This document shows, piece by piece, positions 17,083 to 27,506 of a stretch of DNA of 64,000 nucleotides (positions are counted from its first letter, which is position 1; every line of letters starts with the position of its first letter). The translations under genes and the position numbers were made by a program. The stretch is from Alishewanella tabrizica (lineage in GTDB: Bacteria > Pseudomonadota > Gammaproteobacteria > Enterobacterales > Alteromonadaceae): the NCBI RefSeq assembly GCF_014652375.1, contig NZ_BMYR01000008.1, forward strand, positions 170,878 to 234,877, written 5' to 3'. The notes under the pieces are model-generated. The model was not told where the DNA came from. It made no database searches and was given only the letters and a program-made list of their open reading frames with translations.

Positions 17083-17349
17083 ATGTCAGAAGTAATCGCT
17101 ACACCATTAATGAGTAAGCCTAAACTACGTTGGGCATGTCGTCGCGGGATGTTGGAATTGGATGTGCTATTGGCGCCCTTTGTAGAAGAAGGCTATGACG
17201 CCCTGTCTGAACAACAAAAAGTGGATTTTGAACGTTTATTGGCGTGTGATGATCCAGATTTATTTGCTTGGTTTATGGGGCATAATCGTTCAGAAGATGC
17301 TGCTGTTCAAGCGTTAATTGAGCTTATCGTCAATCGTGTTAGAGTCTAG
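17083..17349 (+). CDS. sdhE: FAD assembly factor SdhE (YgfY/CptB)
   Basis: A small cytoplasmic helical protein that promotes covalent attachment of FAD to succinate dehydrogenase and fumarate reductase. Its 88 residues match the family. The essential RGM motif appears in WACRRGMLELD (residues 18–28). It has also been called the antitoxin CptB of the CptA toxin. It overlaps ygfX, its usual partner. AAGGAA precedes the ATG. Confidence 0.94.
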   Translation: MSEVIATPLMSKPKLRWACRRGMLELDVLLAPFVEEGYDALSEQQKVDFERLLACDDPDLFAWFMGHNRSEDAAVQALIELIVNRVRV

Positions 17350-17746
17350 CATTGCGTTAACGTCTTCGCGGTATCGACAATATGCTCTGCTGCTAGCCAT
17401 GTTATGGGGAGCATTGGTTTTTTTATTATTGCCGTTATCGGGTTATCGTTATGCGGTTGCCGCCGTGATATTAAGCATGTGGTTTTATATGCTGTTACGC
17501 GCTTGGTATATGCCGTTTGAGTATAGAGTATTACATATTACGGCTGAGGGGGGGGTGCATTGGCAGCCGGCTAATCAAGACGCTGGGCAATTAAGCCCCC
17601 GCAGTTTAGTTACCCAGTGGTTTATTCAGTTATGTTGGCAAGATCAGCAACAGAAAAATCACATAAAATGGATTTTTTCAGATCAACTTTCGGCTGCGGA
17701 TTACCGGGCATTAGCCCGGCATATCCAATTGCAGCGTTGGCGTTAA
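17336..17746 (+). CDS. ygfX: YgfX (CptA) inner-membrane protein
   Basis: A small inner-membrane protein encoded after sdhE in many gammaproteobacteria. It has been reported in E. coli as a toxin acting on MreB/FtsZ, though its main role is unsettled. Two hydrophobic segments fall at roughly residues 15–55, followed by a soluble C-terminal domain. I chose GTG at 17336 because the resulting N-terminus ([15 protein letters not shown]) aligns with the E. coli start; TTG at 17318 is an alternative that lengthens the sdhE overlap. The stop overlaps the nadB stop by 4 bases, convergently. Confidence 0.82.
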   Translation: MLESSIALTSSRYRQYALLLAMLWGALVFLLLPLSGYRYAVAAVILSMWFYMLLRAWYMPFEYRVLHITAEGGVHWQPANQDAGQLSPRSLVTQWFIQLCWQDQQQKNHIKWIFSDQLSAADYRALARHIQLQRWR

Positions 17747-19347
17747 GCCTGGGGTGTAAGAATGCTAGGTTTGCTGTCAGCGAGTTGCTCAGGGTAGTCT
17801 AAATTGTAATGCAAACCGCGACTTTCTTTTCGTTGCATCGCACAGCGAATAATGAGCTCAGAGACCTGCACTAAATTTCGTAATTCCAGTAAATTGTGGC
17901 TGATCCGAAAGTGACTATAGTAATCATGGATCTCTTGTTTTAATAACTCAACGCGGTGTAACGCCCGTTCTAATCGCTTATCGGTCCGCACAATCCCAAC
18001 ATAATCCCACATAAATAATCTAAGCTCATGCCAATTATGGGTAATAACCACTTCTTCATCAGAGTTACTGACTCGGCTATCGTCCCAAGCGGGTAAGGTG
18101 AGGGTGGGTTGTGTACTGACAAGCTCTGATAAGATATGCCGAGCAGCTGCTTGCGCAAACACAATACATTCTAGTAAAGAGTTAGACGCCATGCGATTAG
18201 CGCCATGCAAGCCGGTATAAGCTACTTCACCAATAGCATACAGATTATCTAGATCGGTTTGACCATTTAAATTGGTCATTACACCACCACAGGTATAGTG
18301 GGCTGCTGGTACCACAGGGATGGCTTCTTTAGTGATATCGATGCCCACACTCAAGCACTTAGCGTAGATGGTAGGGAAGTGTTCAATAATAAAATCTTTT
18401 GGTTGATGACTAATATCTAAAAAAACCGAATTGGCGCCTAAGCGTTTCATTTCAAAGTCAATAGCACGTGCCACGATATCGCGCGGCGCCAGTTCTGCCC
18501 TGTCATCAAAGTCAGGCATAAAACGGCTACCATCGGGGCGTTTGAGATAGGCACCTTCGCCACGCATGGCTTCAGTAATCAAAAAATTTGGCGCAGCGGG
18601 ATGATACAGGCTTGTTGGGTGAAATTGATTAAACTCCATATTGGCTACGCGGCATCCGGCGCGCCAGGCCATGGCTATGCCATCACCACTGGCCACATCT
18701 GGATTGCTGGTATACAAGTAGACTTTACTGGCGCCGCCCGTTGCTAATGCCACCGCTTTTGCTTGGATAGTTTCTACTTGCGACGCTGCTTTATTCCAGA
18801 CATAAGCACCGTAACAGCGTTTGGCATCTAGCCCTAACTTTTTACCCGTAAGCAAATCAATCGCATTATAATTTTCCAGCAATTGAATGTTTGGATGGTT
18901 TTTGACTTGATCAACTAAGGTAATTTGCACAGCACGACCTGTCGCATCGGCTGCGTGCAGAATTCGCCGATGGCTATGGCCGCCCTCACGCGTCAGGTGG
19001 TACTTCATACTGCCATCAGTATCAAGGTATTGATCAAACGGCACACCTTGAGCAATTAACCACTCCATAGCTTCTTTGGCATGCTCGGCAGTAAATTGCA
19101 CGGCTGCGGGCTCACATAATCCAGCGCCTGCGATTAGGGTATCGTTAACATGCGAGGCAATACTGTCGTTTTCATCAAATACTGCCGCAATGCCACCTTG
19201 CGCATATAGGGTAGAACCCTCACGCAATGGGCCTTTGCTTAAGACGATAACCTTAGCCTGATCGGCCAGTTGTAATGCCAGTGATAAACCAGCAGCACCG
19301 CTGCCGATAATTAATACATCACAAAGATATTCTTTTGGTTGTGTCAT
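17743..19347 (-). CDS. nadB: L-aspartate oxidase
   Basis: A flavoenzyme that oxidises L-aspartate to iminoaspartate, the first step of de novo NAD synthesis (with NadA). The 534-residue protein has the FAD-binding [17 protein letters not shown] at the N-terminus, [18 protein letters not shown] in the active site and [12 protein letters not shown] near 385. The ATG at 19347 gives the family-length N-terminus. A GTG three codons upstream (19356) has a slightly better ribosome-binding site, so the exact start is open. It is divergent from rpoE, the classic nadB/rpoE arrangement. Confidence 0.95.
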   Translation of the reverse strand: MTQPKEYLCDVLIIGSGAAGLSLALQLADQAKVIVLSKGPLREGSTLYAQGGIAAVFDENDSIASHVNDTLIAGAGLCEPAAVQFTAEHAKEAMEWLIAQGVPFDQYLDTDGSMKYHLTREGGHSHRRILHAADATGRAVQITLVDQVKNHPNIQLLENYNAIDLLTGKKLGLDAKRCYGAYVWNKAASQVETIQAKAVALATGGASKVYLYTSNPDVASGDGIAMAWRAGCRVANMEFNQFHPTSLYHPAAPNFLITEAMRGEGAYLKRPDGSRFMPDFDDRAELAPRDIVARAIDFEMKRLGANSVFLDISHQPKDFIIEHFPTIYAKCLSVGIDITKEAIPVVPAAHYTCGGVMTNLNGQTDLDNLYAIGEVAYTGLHGANRMASNSLLECIVFAQAAARHILSELVSTQPTLTLPAWDDSRVSNSDEEVVITHNWHELRLFMWDYVGIVRTDKRLERALHRVELLKQEIHDYYSHFRISHNLLELRNLVQVSELIIRCAMQRKESRGLHYNLDYPEQLADSKPSILTPQA

Positions 19348-19449
19348 AGGATACACTTAACTCTATTGATGGCCCTTGCTTTTACAGCAGGTTGGGCCGC
19401 ATTGCGGCACGTAGTTCGACTTATTCTAGCGTTTTTGTCAAAATAAACA

Positions 19450-19476
19450 GAACTATTTATTCAGCTTACAGTCATA
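19450..19476 (+). promoter_or_regulatory. possible sigma-E autoregulatory promoter of rpoE
   Basis: GAACTA (19450–19455) and GTCATA (19471–19476) resemble the sigma-E consensus (GAACTT, ~16 bases, TCTGA/TCAAA) and lie about 70 bases before rpoE. RpoE autoregulation is established in related bacteria; the match here is partial. Confidence 0.4.
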
Positions 19477-19544
19477 GTGTATACGCTTGACTAGCGCCAT
19501 TCGTTTACAACACCTAAAAAGTATTACAGGGGCAGGCTCACAGA

Positions 19545-20120
19545 ATGAGCGAGCAAGAATTAGATTGGCAGATAGTCCAGCGCGTACAGCAAGGCGATAA
19601 AGCAGCGTTTAATGTTCTGGTTAAAAAATATCAGCATAGGATAGCGAACTTAATCTCGCGATATGTCTCTAACCATGGCGATGTTGCAGATGTTGCACAA
19701 GAAGCCTTTATTAAGGCCTATCGTGCCATACCGGGTTTCCGAGGTGAGAGCGCCTTTTACACTTGGCTTTATCGAATTGCCGTAAATAGTGCTAAAAATT
19801 ATCTGGTTGCAAATGGGCGTAAACCCCCCGCCAGTGATGTGGACGCTGAAGATGCTGAGTATTTTGAAGGTAGTGATGCCTTAAAAGAACAAGATTCGCC
19901 GGAACGCTTGTTATTATCGGAAGAAATTCGTCATGTTGTATTTGGTACTATTGAAAAACTGCCTGATGAATTACGTACCGCGATTACTTTGCGTGAGTTA
20001 GAGGGGCTGAGTTATGAAGAAATTGCTGAAGTAATGGAATGTCCAATAGGTACAGTTCGCAGTCGTATTTTCCGGGCACGTGAAGCAATTGATGCGCAGT
20101 TGAAGCCTCTTATTGGGTAA
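19545..20120 (+). CDS. rpoE: RNA polymerase sigma factor RpoE (sigma-E)
   Basis: The extracytoplasmic-function sigma factor that directs the envelope-stress response. Its 191 residues equal the E. coli length. Region 2 is visible in FNVLVKKYQHRI ... DVAQEAFIKAYRAIPGFRGESAFYTWLYRIA (about 20–82). Region 4 is in LPDELRTAITLRELEGLSYEEIAEVMECPIGTVRSRIFRAREAID (about 136–180). The anti-sigma factor rseA, then rseB and rseC, follow in the same direction, so it is held inactive until RseA is degraded. Confidence 0.97.
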   Translation: MSEQELDWQIVQRVQQGDKAAFNVLVKKYQHRIANLISRYVSNHGDVADVAQEAFIKAYRAIPGFRGESAFYTWLYRIAVNSAKNYLVANGRKPPASDVDAEDAEYFEGSDALKEQDSPERLLLSEEIRHVVFGTIEKLPDELRTAITLRELEGLSYEEIAEVMECPIGTVRSRIFRAREAIDAQLKPLIG

Positions 20121-20157
20121 CACCTAATCTGAACAAGACCATTTGACAGGAAACTTT

Positions 20158-20775
20158 ATGTTGTCAGAAAAGCAGGAATGGCTGTCACAGGCCGCAGATA
20201 ATAAGCCCGTTACACCAGAGCAGCTGTCTGCGTTGTTAACGCAAGCTGAGTTGCAGCAAACTGTGCAGCGCTATCAATTAACTGGCGCGATCATGCGTAA
20301 TGAAGCCGACAGTGTTTTGCCTGTTGATTTTAGTGATAAGTTTGCCAGTTTGCTTGAACAAGAACCCACTTATCAATTGCAAACGCAGCGTAGTTTGCTG
20401 CAAAAGATGAAGATGGGTGTGCGTCAAGCAGCGAATGCAGAATGGTTTAAACCTGCTGCCCATGGGGCGATAGCAGCCAGTGTAGCCTTGGTCGCAGTAT
20501 TGGGTGTGCAACAATATCAGCAACCGCTTGAGGCCGATTTATCTATGCCTTCACCTGTATTACAAACACGTCCAGTGGCAGGGTTTGCTACACCGGTGAG
20601 TTTAAGTCAAACCTCGGTAGACAGTCGTTTTGAAGCGCAAGAGCAGCAGGCCATGCAAGAACAACAACGACGTTTACAAGCGTTGTTGCAAGCGCATCGG
20701 CAGCAAGTTCGAATCACTGAAGCTCAGCCTACTGCAGCCCCAACAGCTGAACAGGAACCACGCGAGTATAAATGA
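20158..20775 (+). CDS. rseA: anti-sigma-E factor RseA
   Basis: An inner-membrane anti-sigma factor that sequesters RpoE and is cut by DegS and RseP under envelope stress. I chose ATG at 20158 because CAGGAAA lies 7 bases upstream; it gives 205 residues. The cytoplasmic RpoE-binding domain covers ~1–95, with a membrane helix ~102–117. The periplasmic tail is unusually rich in Gln (residues ~160–190), a low-complexity stretch not typical of the E. coli protein. The stop overlaps the rseB start (ATGA). Confidence 0.9.
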   Translation: MLSEKQEWLSQAADNKPVTPEQLSALLTQAELQQTVQRYQLTGAIMRNEADSVLPVDFSDKFASLLEQEPTYQLQTQRSLLQKMKMGVRQAANAEWFKPAAHGAIAASVALVAVLGVQQYQQPLEADLSMPSPVLQTRPVAGFATPVSLSQTSVDSRFEAQEQQAMQEQQRRLQALLQAHRQQVRITEAQPTAAPTAEQEPREYK

Positions 20776-21719
20776 TGAAATGGCTGTTTGGCATGTGTTG
20801 TTTGGTTGTACTCAATGTAGTCATGCCAGTCTACGCTGACGGAACGGGATGGGTATTATTTGATAAAGTACAAGGCAGTGTTAGGCAGCATAACTTTGAC
20901 GTGTCTTATGTCGTATTAAAAGGTGGGCAAGCTGAAACCTATCGCTGGTTGCATGGACGTGACGGCGAAGCTGATATAGAGCACTTGATACCGATGTTTG
21001 CCGAAGGTGTCGATATTGTCAGACGTAATGATCGTGTTTATTACCTATTAGCCGAACGTCCATCCCTTATTACGCGCAGTGAGCGTATAAAAGAATTACC
21101 CGCTTTGCTGTTTGAAGATCCAACAAAAATTCGTAAGCTATATGATGCTGTTGCGGGCAGTAGCTCGATGATTGATGGCCGTAGTGCGCAATTGTTACGT
21201 CTCTCTGCCATTGATGAAACACGTTATCATTACTGGTTGTGGGTAGATGTTGAAACTGGATTTCCATTACGTATTGATACCTTAGCCGAACAAGATCAAA
21301 GCCGACAAAATCGCGCTTTAGAAACGTGGCAAGTTACTCACTTGCGCATAACCCCCGAGATGCCTGGCAGTTTGGCACAATTACTAACGATTGAATTACC
21401 TGATACGTCCTCTGCCGAGACAACTGCTTCGGCATCGCCGCAACAGCACGAACTTAATTGGCTACCTGCGGGCTTTGAGATCATTCCTGAGCCCTTGCAT
21501 GTACCGCAATTAACGCCAGAAGTATTAAGTTATTGGCTATTAAGTGATGGTTTGCATCAGGTATCTGTGTTTGTGCAACGCAGCCATCAATTGCCAACAC
21601 AAGCTTACCGTGATGGTGCTGTGACTATTTTTGTGCAATCCGATGCACAGCGCGATATTACCGTTATTGGTCCAATTAATGTTGATGTTGCGCAGCGTTT
21701 AGCCGCTGCGGTACGTTAA
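20772..21719 (+). CDS. rseB: sigma-E regulatory protein RseB
   Basis: A periplasmic protein that binds the RseA tail and protects it from DegS; mislocalised LPS or lipoproteins release it. The 315 residues begin with a signal peptide (hydrophobic core ~4–19, likely cleavage after VYA). The N-terminal MucB/RseB lipid-binding domain lies at ~25–190 and a smaller C-terminal domain at ~210–315. The start overlaps the rseA stop by four bases, which implies coupled synthesis of both partners. Confidence 0.92.
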   Translation: MMKWLFGMCCLVVLNVVMPVYADGTGWVLFDKVQGSVRQHNFDVSYVVLKGGQAETYRWLHGRDGEADIEHLIPMFAEGVDIVRRNDRVYYLLAERPSLITRSERIKELPALLFEDPTKIRKLYDAVAGSSSMIDGRSAQLLRLSAIDETRYHYWLWVDVETGFPLRIDTLAEQDQSRQNRALETWQVTHLRITPEMPGSLAQLLTIELPDTSSAETTASASPQQHELNWLPAGFEIIPEPLHVPQLTPEVLSYWLLSDGLHQVSVFVQRSHQLPTQAYRDGAVTIFVQSDAQRDITVIGPINVDVAQRLAAAVR

Positions 21720-21784
21720 TGCATGTCATCTTTATGCGCTTGTCTACTCACTATCTAGGTAGTTAACATGATATCGAGCCTTAA

Positions 21785-22258
21785 ATGGTAGAAGAAATTG
21801 CCACTGTGGTGGCAACTGAGTCTGATGGAGTATGGTTAGTGACCACGCCCGTTGGTACCTGCAATAGTTGTCAGGTAAGCAGTGATTGCGGCACCGGTAT
21901 TGTGGCCAAAACCTTTACGCCTAGACAAAATCGTTTTTTTGTAAAAACTACCGAGAATTTATTACCCGGCGAGCAAGTGCAAATTGGCATAGCAGAGCAC
22001 GGTTTGGTCGTCGCGGCCTTAATGGTTTATCTGGTGCCTTTGCTACTTGCCTTAATCACCATGGTATTGCTGCAGTCTATTTGGCAGCTAGCAGAGGGGT
22101 GGTTAATGCTTAGCGCCATCTTGGCCGGCGCCAGCGGGTTTTATCTCGCTAGCCGTTACAGCCAAAATGTGCAGCAGCAACAAGAGCAGGTCAAGATTCT
22201 ATACGTTTTACCTAATTTGAAAGTAAGTAACCCCATCAGCGAAACGCAACAACCATAG
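21785..22258 (+). CDS. rseC: RseC family protein (SoxR-reducing system subunit)
   Basis: An inner-membrane protein of the rpoE operon. In E. coli it is linked to reduction of SoxR and is a weak modulator of sigma-E. The 157 residues have an N-terminal cysteine cluster (C26, C29, C35 in [15 protein letters not shown]) that may carry a redox centre. Two membrane helices follow at ~73–98 and ~106–124, then a polar Gln-rich tail. It lies 65 bases after rseB. Confidence 0.88.
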   Translation: MVEEIATVVATESDGVWLVTTPVGTCNSCQVSSDCGTGIVAKTFTPRQNRFFVKTTENLLPGEQVQIGIAEHGLVVAALMVYLVPLLLALITMVLLQSIWQLAEGWLMLSAILAGASGFYLASRYSQNVQQQQEQVKILYVLPNLKVSNPISETQQP

Positions 22259-22382
22259 CAAGCTGCTGTCGGATAGAGTACAATTCGCGCTAATTAATGT
22301 TAACAACCAGCATGCTCAGTTGCACGTCTTTAGCTTTAGGCTAACGCGTCGGCAAACATGCCTTCAGTTTTTTGCGGATAAC

Positions 22383-24182
22383 ATGCCTAAACTCGAACAT
22401 ATCAGAAACTTTTCTATTATCGCCCACATTGACCATGGTAAATCTACCTTGTCAGATCGTCTTATTCAATTTTGCGGTGGTTTAAGCGATCGCGAAATGC
22501 AACAACAAGTTCTAGATTCAATGGATTTAGAACGTGAGCGCGGTATTACGATAAAAGCGCAAAGTGTAACGCTGTATTACAAAGCCGATGATGGTAAAAC
22601 CTATCAGCTCAATTTCATCGATACCCCTGGCCATGTTGATTTTACCTATGAGGTAAGTCGTTCGTTGGCAGCGTGTGAAGGTGCTTTATTGGTGGTTGAT
22701 GCAGGGCAAGGTGTTGAAGCACAGACCGTTGCCAACTGTTACACGGCGCTGGATATGAATTTAGAAGTTATTCCAGTACTGAATAAAATTGATTTACCGC
22801 AAGCTGAACCTGAACGTGTGTCGGAAGAGATTGAAGACATCATCGGTATTGAAGCTATTGGCGCGGTGCAATGCTCTGCTAAAACAGGGTTGGGCATCAA
22901 AGATGTGTTAGAAACTATTGTTAAGCAAGTGCCTTGCCCAGAAGGTGATGCAGAGCTGCCAACGCAGGCCCTAATTATTGATTCTTGGTTTGATGCGTAT
23001 CAAGGAGTTGTTTCGCTAGTTCGCGTTAAACACGGCAGTATCAAAGCCAAAGACAAAATCAAGGTGATGTCGACTGGTCAAACATACGAAGTGGACAAAG
23101 TGGGCGTGTTCAGTCCCAAAGCGACCGATACTGGCGAGCTGAAAACCGGCGAAGTAGGTTTCATTATTGCCGGTATTAAAGAAATTAAGGGTGCGCCAGT
23201 AGGCGATACCTTAACGCTGGCTAAAAACAGTGCAGAAAAACCTTTACCTGGCTTTAAACGCATCAAGCCCCAAGTGTATGCAGGCGTATTTCCTGTTTCC
23301 AGTGATGATTATGAAGATTTTCGCGACGCGTTAGCTAAGCTCAGTTTAAATGATTCGTCGCTATTCTATGAACCAGAAAACTCTGGCGCTTTAGGGTTTG
23401 GCTTTCGTATAGGTTTCCTGGGTATGTTACACATGGAAATCATTCAAGAGCGTTTAGAGCGTGAGTACGACTTAGACTTAATCACTACTGCTCCAACGGT
23501 AGTGTATGAAGTGGTTAAGAAAAACGGCGAAACCGTTTTGGTTGATAATCCCAGCGCTTTACCTGCTGTGAATGATATAGACGAAATACGTGAACCCATT
23601 GTTGAAGCGCATATTTTAGTACCGCAAGAATACTTAGGTAATGTGATTACCTTGTGTATCGAGAAGCGCGGAACGCAAGTTAATATGAGCTATCACGGTC
23701 GTCAGGTTGCCGTAGTGTATGAACTCCCTATGGCCGAAGTGGTTATGGACTTCTTCGATCGATTAAAATCGACTAGCCGGGGTTATGCGTCTTTAGACTA
23801 CAGTTTTAAACGTTTCCAAACCTCTAACATGCAGCGTGTCGATATTCTGATTAACGGTGAGCGCGTGGATGCCTTAGCCATCATCAGTCATATCGATTTT
23901 GCCCAAGGCCGGGGGCGTCAATTAGCTGAAAAGCTAAAAGAGTTAATTCCGCGTCAAATGTTTGATATCGCGATTCAAGCAGCCATTGGTAACCACGTTA
24001 TTGCGCGTACCACGGTGAAACAGTTGCGTAAAAACGTATTGGCAAAATGTTACGGTGGTGATATCAGCCGTAAGAAAAAGCTGTTACAAAAACAGAAAGA
24101 CGGTAAAAAGCGTATGAAGCAAGTGGGAAATGTTGAAGTACCACAAGAAGCTTTCTTGGCTATTTTAAAAGTCGGTAAATAA
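22383..24182 (+). CDS. lepA: elongation factor 4 (LepA)
   Basis: A translational GTPase related to EF-G that affects ribosome assembly and initiation. From ATG at 22383 it has 599 residues, the E. coli length; the frame is open 21 codons further upstream, but those residues do not fit the family. The G-domain motifs are [10 protein letters not shown] (G1), ERGITIKAQ (G2), DTPGHVDF (G3) and NKIDLP (G4). The LepA-specific C-terminal domain ends KVGK. It precedes lepB, as in E. coli. Confidence 0.96.
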   Translation: MPKLEHIRNFSIIAHIDHGKSTLSDRLIQFCGGLSDREMQQQVLDSMDLERERGITIKAQSVTLYYKADDGKTYQLNFIDTPGHVDFTYEVSRSLAACEGALLVVDAGQGVEAQTVANCYTALDMNLEVIPVLNKIDLPQAEPERVSEEIEDIIGIEAIGAVQCSAKTGLGIKDVLETIVKQVPCPEGDAELPTQALIIDSWFDAYQGVVSLVRVKHGSIKAKDKIKVMSTGQTYEVDKVGVFSPKATDTGELKTGEVGFIIAGIKEIKGAPVGDTLTLAKNSAEKPLPGFKRIKPQVYAGVFPVSSDDYEDFRDALAKLSLNDSSLFYEPENSGALGFGFRIGFLGMLHMEIIQERLEREYDLDLITTAPTVVYEVVKKNGETVLVDNPSALPAVNDIDEIREPIVEAHILVPQEYLGNVITLCIEKRGTQVNMSYHGRQVAVVYELPMAEVVMDFFDRLKSTSRGYASLDYSFKRFQTSNMQRVDILINGERVDALAIISHIDFAQGRGRQLAEKLKELIPRQMFDIAIQAAIGNHVIARTTVKQLRKNVLAKCYGGDISRKKKLLQKQKDGKKRMKQVGNVEVPQEAFLAILKVGK

Positions 24183-24207
24183 GCTTAGCAAATTTTAAGG
24201 ACGCTTC

Positions 24208-25131
24208 ATGGCAGGTTATTTTGCAATTTTTTTAGTGCTACTTACACTGGCATGTGGATTAATTTGGTTACTTGACGCGCTATTGCTTGCACCAAAACGG
24301 CAGCAAGCGTTAGTGAGCGCGCAGGCACAAGCCAACATGTCGTTATCTGAGCAAGCGCAGCAGGCCATCTTAAGAGAGCCAACCGTAATTGAGACCGCGA
24401 AATCGATCTTTCCATTAGTGGCCGGCATTATGCTGTTTCGCTCCTTTCTGTATGAGCCATTTCAAATTCCGTCAGGATCAATGATGCCGACGTTACTGGT
24501 CGGCGACTTTATCTTGGTGGAAAAATTTTCCTATGATGTCAAAGATCCTGTATGGCGCAAAACATTATGGCAAAACAATGCACCTGCTCGTGGTGATGTA
24601 GCTGTATTTAAGTACCCTTTAGATACGCGCTTAGATTACATTAAACGCGTTGTTGGCTTACCTGGCGATCGTATTGTGTACCAAGATAAACAATTATATA
24701 TCGCGAAGGTTTGCCAATCAGCACAAACTACAGATTGTGGTGTATTGCAGCCAATTGCTCAAGATTTTCAAGCAGATGGCGAATTCTTTTTTGGTCCACT
24801 GCCGCAACGCCGTTTTGTCGAAAAATTGGGTGAGGCAAGCTACAATATTCTACAAACGCCAATGCGACCAGATGATATTGCCAATTACTATCGGCAACCT
24901 AATACTGCGATTGATGAGTTTGTGGTGCCTGAAGGGCATTATTTTGTCATAGGTGATAATCGCGATAACAGTATTGATAGTCGCTTTTGGGGCTTTGTAC
25001 CTGCCGATAATATGGTGGGTAAAGCCGTCTTTATTTGGATGAGTTTTGAATTTAGTGAAGATCCAAACAGCTGGTTACCTCGGTGGGTGCCCGTTGGTGT
25101 GCGTTTTGGGCGTTTGGGTCCGATCGATTAA
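24208..25131 (+). CDS. lepB: signal peptidase I
   Basis: Cleaves signal peptides of exported proteins at the periplasmic face of the inner membrane. The 307-residue protein has two N-terminal membrane helices (~4–24 and ~66–80). The catalytic dyad is S91 in IPSGSMMPTLLVGD and K146 in YIKRVVGLPGDRI, and GDNRDNSIDSRFWGFVP is box E. It is slightly shorter than E. coli LepB (324). It sits in the lepA–lepB–rnc–era–recO–pdxJ–acpS run with short gaps or overlaps. Confidence 0.95.
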   Translation: MAGYFAIFLVLLTLACGLIWLLDALLLAPKRQQALVSAQAQANMSLSEQAQQAILREPTVIETAKSIFPLVAGIMLFRSFLYEPFQIPSGSMMPTLLVGDFILVEKFSYDVKDPVWRKTLWQNNAPARGDVAVFKYPLDTRLDYIKRVVGLPGDRIVYQDKQLYIAKVCQSAQTTDCGVLQPIAQDFQADGEFFFGPLPQRRFVEKLGEASYNILQTPMRPDDIANYYRQPNTAIDEFVVPEGHYFVIGDNRDNSIDSRFWGFVPADNMVGKAVFIWMSFEFSEDPNSWLPRWVPVGVRFGRLGPID

Positions 25132-25140
25132 GAGTGTGTT

Positions 25141-25815
25141 ATGCAAAAACCATTAGCGCCATTAATGCGCAAGATCGGCTATCAGTTTCAAGAGCCTGCG
25201 TTATTAGAGCAGGCGTTAACCCACCGCAGTTGTAAAGGGCAACATAACGAACGCCTCGAGTTCTTAGGTGATGCGTTACTAGGATTGATTATTGCTGAAG
25301 CCTTATTTGCCCGCTTTCCAGATACCCGGGAGGGCGATCTTACGCGAATGCGCTCTGCATTGGTAAAAGGTGTTACGTTGGCCTCTATTGCGCAAGAATT
25401 AGGCCTATCAGAGTTTTTGCGATTAGGCCCCGGAGAATTAAAAAGCGGTGGCTTTCGACGTGAATCAATTCTGGCCGATGCCTTAGAAGCGATTATTGGG
25501 GCAATTTATTTAGACAGTGGCATGGCCGCCTGTAAAACACAAATAATGTTGTGGTTTGAGCAACGTCTTATTGAGATTACGCCGGGTCAGCAAAAAGATT
25601 CAAAAACCTTGTTACAAGAGTACCTACAAGGCTTACGTAAACCCTTACCCACTTACGATGTCATCGCTACAGTGGGAGAAGCACATCAGCAAACCTTTAC
25701 GGTGCGCTGTACTGTGCCGGGCATGACACCCATTACCGCGACCGGTTCCTCTCGGCGCAAAGCTGAGCAAGATGCTGCTCAGTATGCTTTGGAAAAAATT
25801 AAACATGACAGATAA
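25141..25815 (+). CDS. rnc: ribonuclease III
   Basis: A double-strand-specific endoribonuclease for rRNA processing and regulatory RNA decay. The 224 residues match the family (226 in E. coli). The catalytic signature [12 protein letters not shown] is at about 39–50, and a second set of acidic residues is in [13 protein letters not shown] near 115. A double-stranded RNA-binding domain covers ~153–222. Its end overlaps the era start by 11 bases, the conserved rnc–era arrangement. Confidence 0.96.
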   Translation: MQKPLAPLMRKIGYQFQEPALLEQALTHRSCKGQHNERLEFLGDALLGLIIAEALFARFPDTREGDLTRMRSALVKGVTLASIAQELGLSEFLRLGPGELKSGGFRRESILADALEAIIGAIYLDSGMAACKTQIMLWFEQRLIEITPGQQKDSKTLLQEYLQGLRKPLPTYDVIATVGEAHQQTFTVRCTVPGMTPITATGSSRRKAEQDAAQYALEKIKHDR

Positions 25816-26722
25816 GTCAAATGAACTACTCCCTGAAACCTTTGCAGGATTAGTGGCTATTGTTGGACGCCCCAACGTAGGTAAATCAACCCTACTGAAT
25901 AAATTAGTCGGGCAGAAGGTGAGTATAACTTCAAAAAAACCACAAACCACTCGGCATCGTATAGTAGGTATTGATACTGATGGTCAGCACCAAACTGTTT
26001 ATGTTGATACGCCTGGCCTACATATAGAAGAAAAGCGCGCGATTAATCGTTTGATGAACAAAGCTGCAGCCTCTTCAATTTTAGATGTCGAACTGGTGGT
26101 ATTTGTGGTTGAAGGTACCCGCTGGCATGATGATGATCAGATGGTACTTAACAAACTGATTGCGGCGCAGAAGCCAGTTATTTTAGTGGTTAACAAAGTT
26201 GATCTGTACAAAGATAAATCTGAATTATTACCACATTTACAATGGCTTGGAACTCAGCTTAATTTTCTGCAAGTGGTGCCCTTATCAGCAGAATCAGGCG
26301 ATAACGTCAGTGCATTACGCAAAGTAGTTCAACAACAATTACCGCCATGCGAATTCTTTTTCCCGGATGATTACATCACCGATCGTTCGCAGCGTTTTAT
26401 GGCGGCAGAAATTGTACGCGAAAAATTAATGCGTTTTCTAGGTGATGAATTGCCCTATGCGGTTACGGTTGAGATAGAGCGATTTAAATGGGAAGAAAAG
26501 CATTTTCATATCGCTGCGCTGGTGTTGGTTGAGCGCGAAAGCCAAAAACGTATGGTGATCGGTAACAAAGGTGAGCGTATTAAGCAAATCGCTACCGAAG
26601 CACGTTTAGATATGGCTGATATGCTGGATGCTCCCGTGTTTTTACAGGTTTGGGTTAAGGTCAAATCAGGTTGGGCGGATGATGAAAGAGCATTACGCAG
26701 CTTGGGATACGGCGAAGATTAG
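25805..26722 (+). CDS. era: GTPase Era
   Basis: An essential GTPase that binds the 3' end of 16S rRNA during 30S assembly. From ATG at 25805 it has 305 residues. The G motifs are [10 protein letters not shown] (G1), DTPGLH (G3) and NKVDLY (G4). The C-terminal KH domain carries the GxxG loop in [12 protein letters not shown] near 255. The start lies inside the 3' end of rnc; an earlier in-frame start would fall deeper in rnc and give residues foreign to the family. Confidence 0.96.
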   Translation: MTDKSNELLPETFAGLVAIVGRPNVGKSTLLNKLVGQKVSITSKKPQTTRHRIVGIDTDGQHQTVYVDTPGLHIEEKRAINRLMNKAAASSILDVELVVFVVEGTRWHDDDQMVLNKLIAAQKPVILVVNKVDLYKDKSELLPHLQWLGTQLNFLQVVPLSAESGDNVSALRKVVQQQLPPCEFFFPDDYITDRSQRFMAAEIVREKLMRFLGDELPYAVTVEIERFKWEEKHFHIAALVLVERESQKRMVIGNKGERIKQIATEARLDMADMLDAPVFLQVWVKVKSGWADDERALRSLGYGED

Positions 26723-26730
26723 CCTCGATA

Positions 26731-27471
26731 ATGGACGGTAAATTATGGCCTGCCTATATTTTACATAGCCGTCCCTTTCAGGAAGACAAACTCTTATTGC
26801 AATTACTGTTGCCCGAACAAGGGCGGTTAGATGCTGTTATTCGTAAGCGACAAGGTAAACAATACCGTGCGTTACAGCCTTTTCAGTTATTCACTATAGC
26901 GCTAGTTGGTCGAGGTAGCTTAAAAAATGTACGGCAACTCGAAGAGCAACAACCCGCGCATCTATTTAGCGGTAAAGTGTTGTTTAGTGGTTTGTATATT
27001 AACGAATTAATTTGTCGACTTTGGCCAACAGATACCGCCGCAGAGCAATTGTTTACGTATTATGAAACAGCGTTGCAGTCTTTAACGTTAGCGCTGCACG
27101 CCTCTGAGCAATTAGAGCCCTGTTTACGGCAATTTGAGTTTTCCTTATTAGCTGAATTGGGCGTACTGCCAGATTGGGATTATGATGCGTTACAACAGAG
27201 TTTACAGGCTGAGCAGCATTATTATTATGTGCCCGAACACGGTTTTATGCCTATAACGCAGCAAATACCCTATCCAAAGTACACTTGGCAAGGACGGCAG
27301 CTTTGGGCTATTGCAGCACAACATTGGCATGAACCTGAAACCTTACTTGCCGCCAAATTGCTGAGTCGCCAATTATTTGCGCCCTTGTTAGGTAATAAAC
27401 CGCTTGCAAGTCGTGCGTTGTTTAATCAGTTAGAAAAAATGAATCCTTCACCGGCCTCGCCGCAGTCATGA
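26731..27471 (+). CDS. recO: DNA repair protein RecO
   Basis: RecO loads RecA on SSB-coated DNA with RecR (RecFOR pathway) and anneals single strands. The 246 residues begin with an OB-fold domain (AYILHSRPFQEDKLLLQLLLPEQGRL, a continuous stretch split here as AYILHSRPFQEDK plus LLLQLLLPEQGRL), followed by a helical domain. No zinc-finger cysteines of the Deinococcus type are seen, as in the E. coli group. It follows era by 8 bases. Confidence 0.92.
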   Translation: MDGKLWPAYILHSRPFQEDKLLLQLLLPEQGRLDAVIRKRQGKQYRALQPFQLFTIALVGRGSLKNVRQLEEQQPAHLFSGKVLFSGLYINELICRLWPTDTAAEQLFTYYETALQSLTLALHASEQLEPCLRQFEFSLLAELGVLPDWDYDALQQSLQAEQHYYYVPEHGFMPITQQIPYPKYTWQGRQLWAIAAQHWHEPETLLAAKLLSRQLFAPLLGNKPLASRALFNQLEKMNPSPASPQS

Positions 27472-27506
27472 TGCCACGTTAGGGTGGCAAAATATTGGAG
27501 AGTCAC

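Noticed and set aside
17083..17746. sdhE–ygfX as a toxin–antitoxin system
   Set aside because: The pair has been called CptBA, but SdhE has the RGM motif of the flavin-attachment factor and the genes are conserved housekeeping neighbours.
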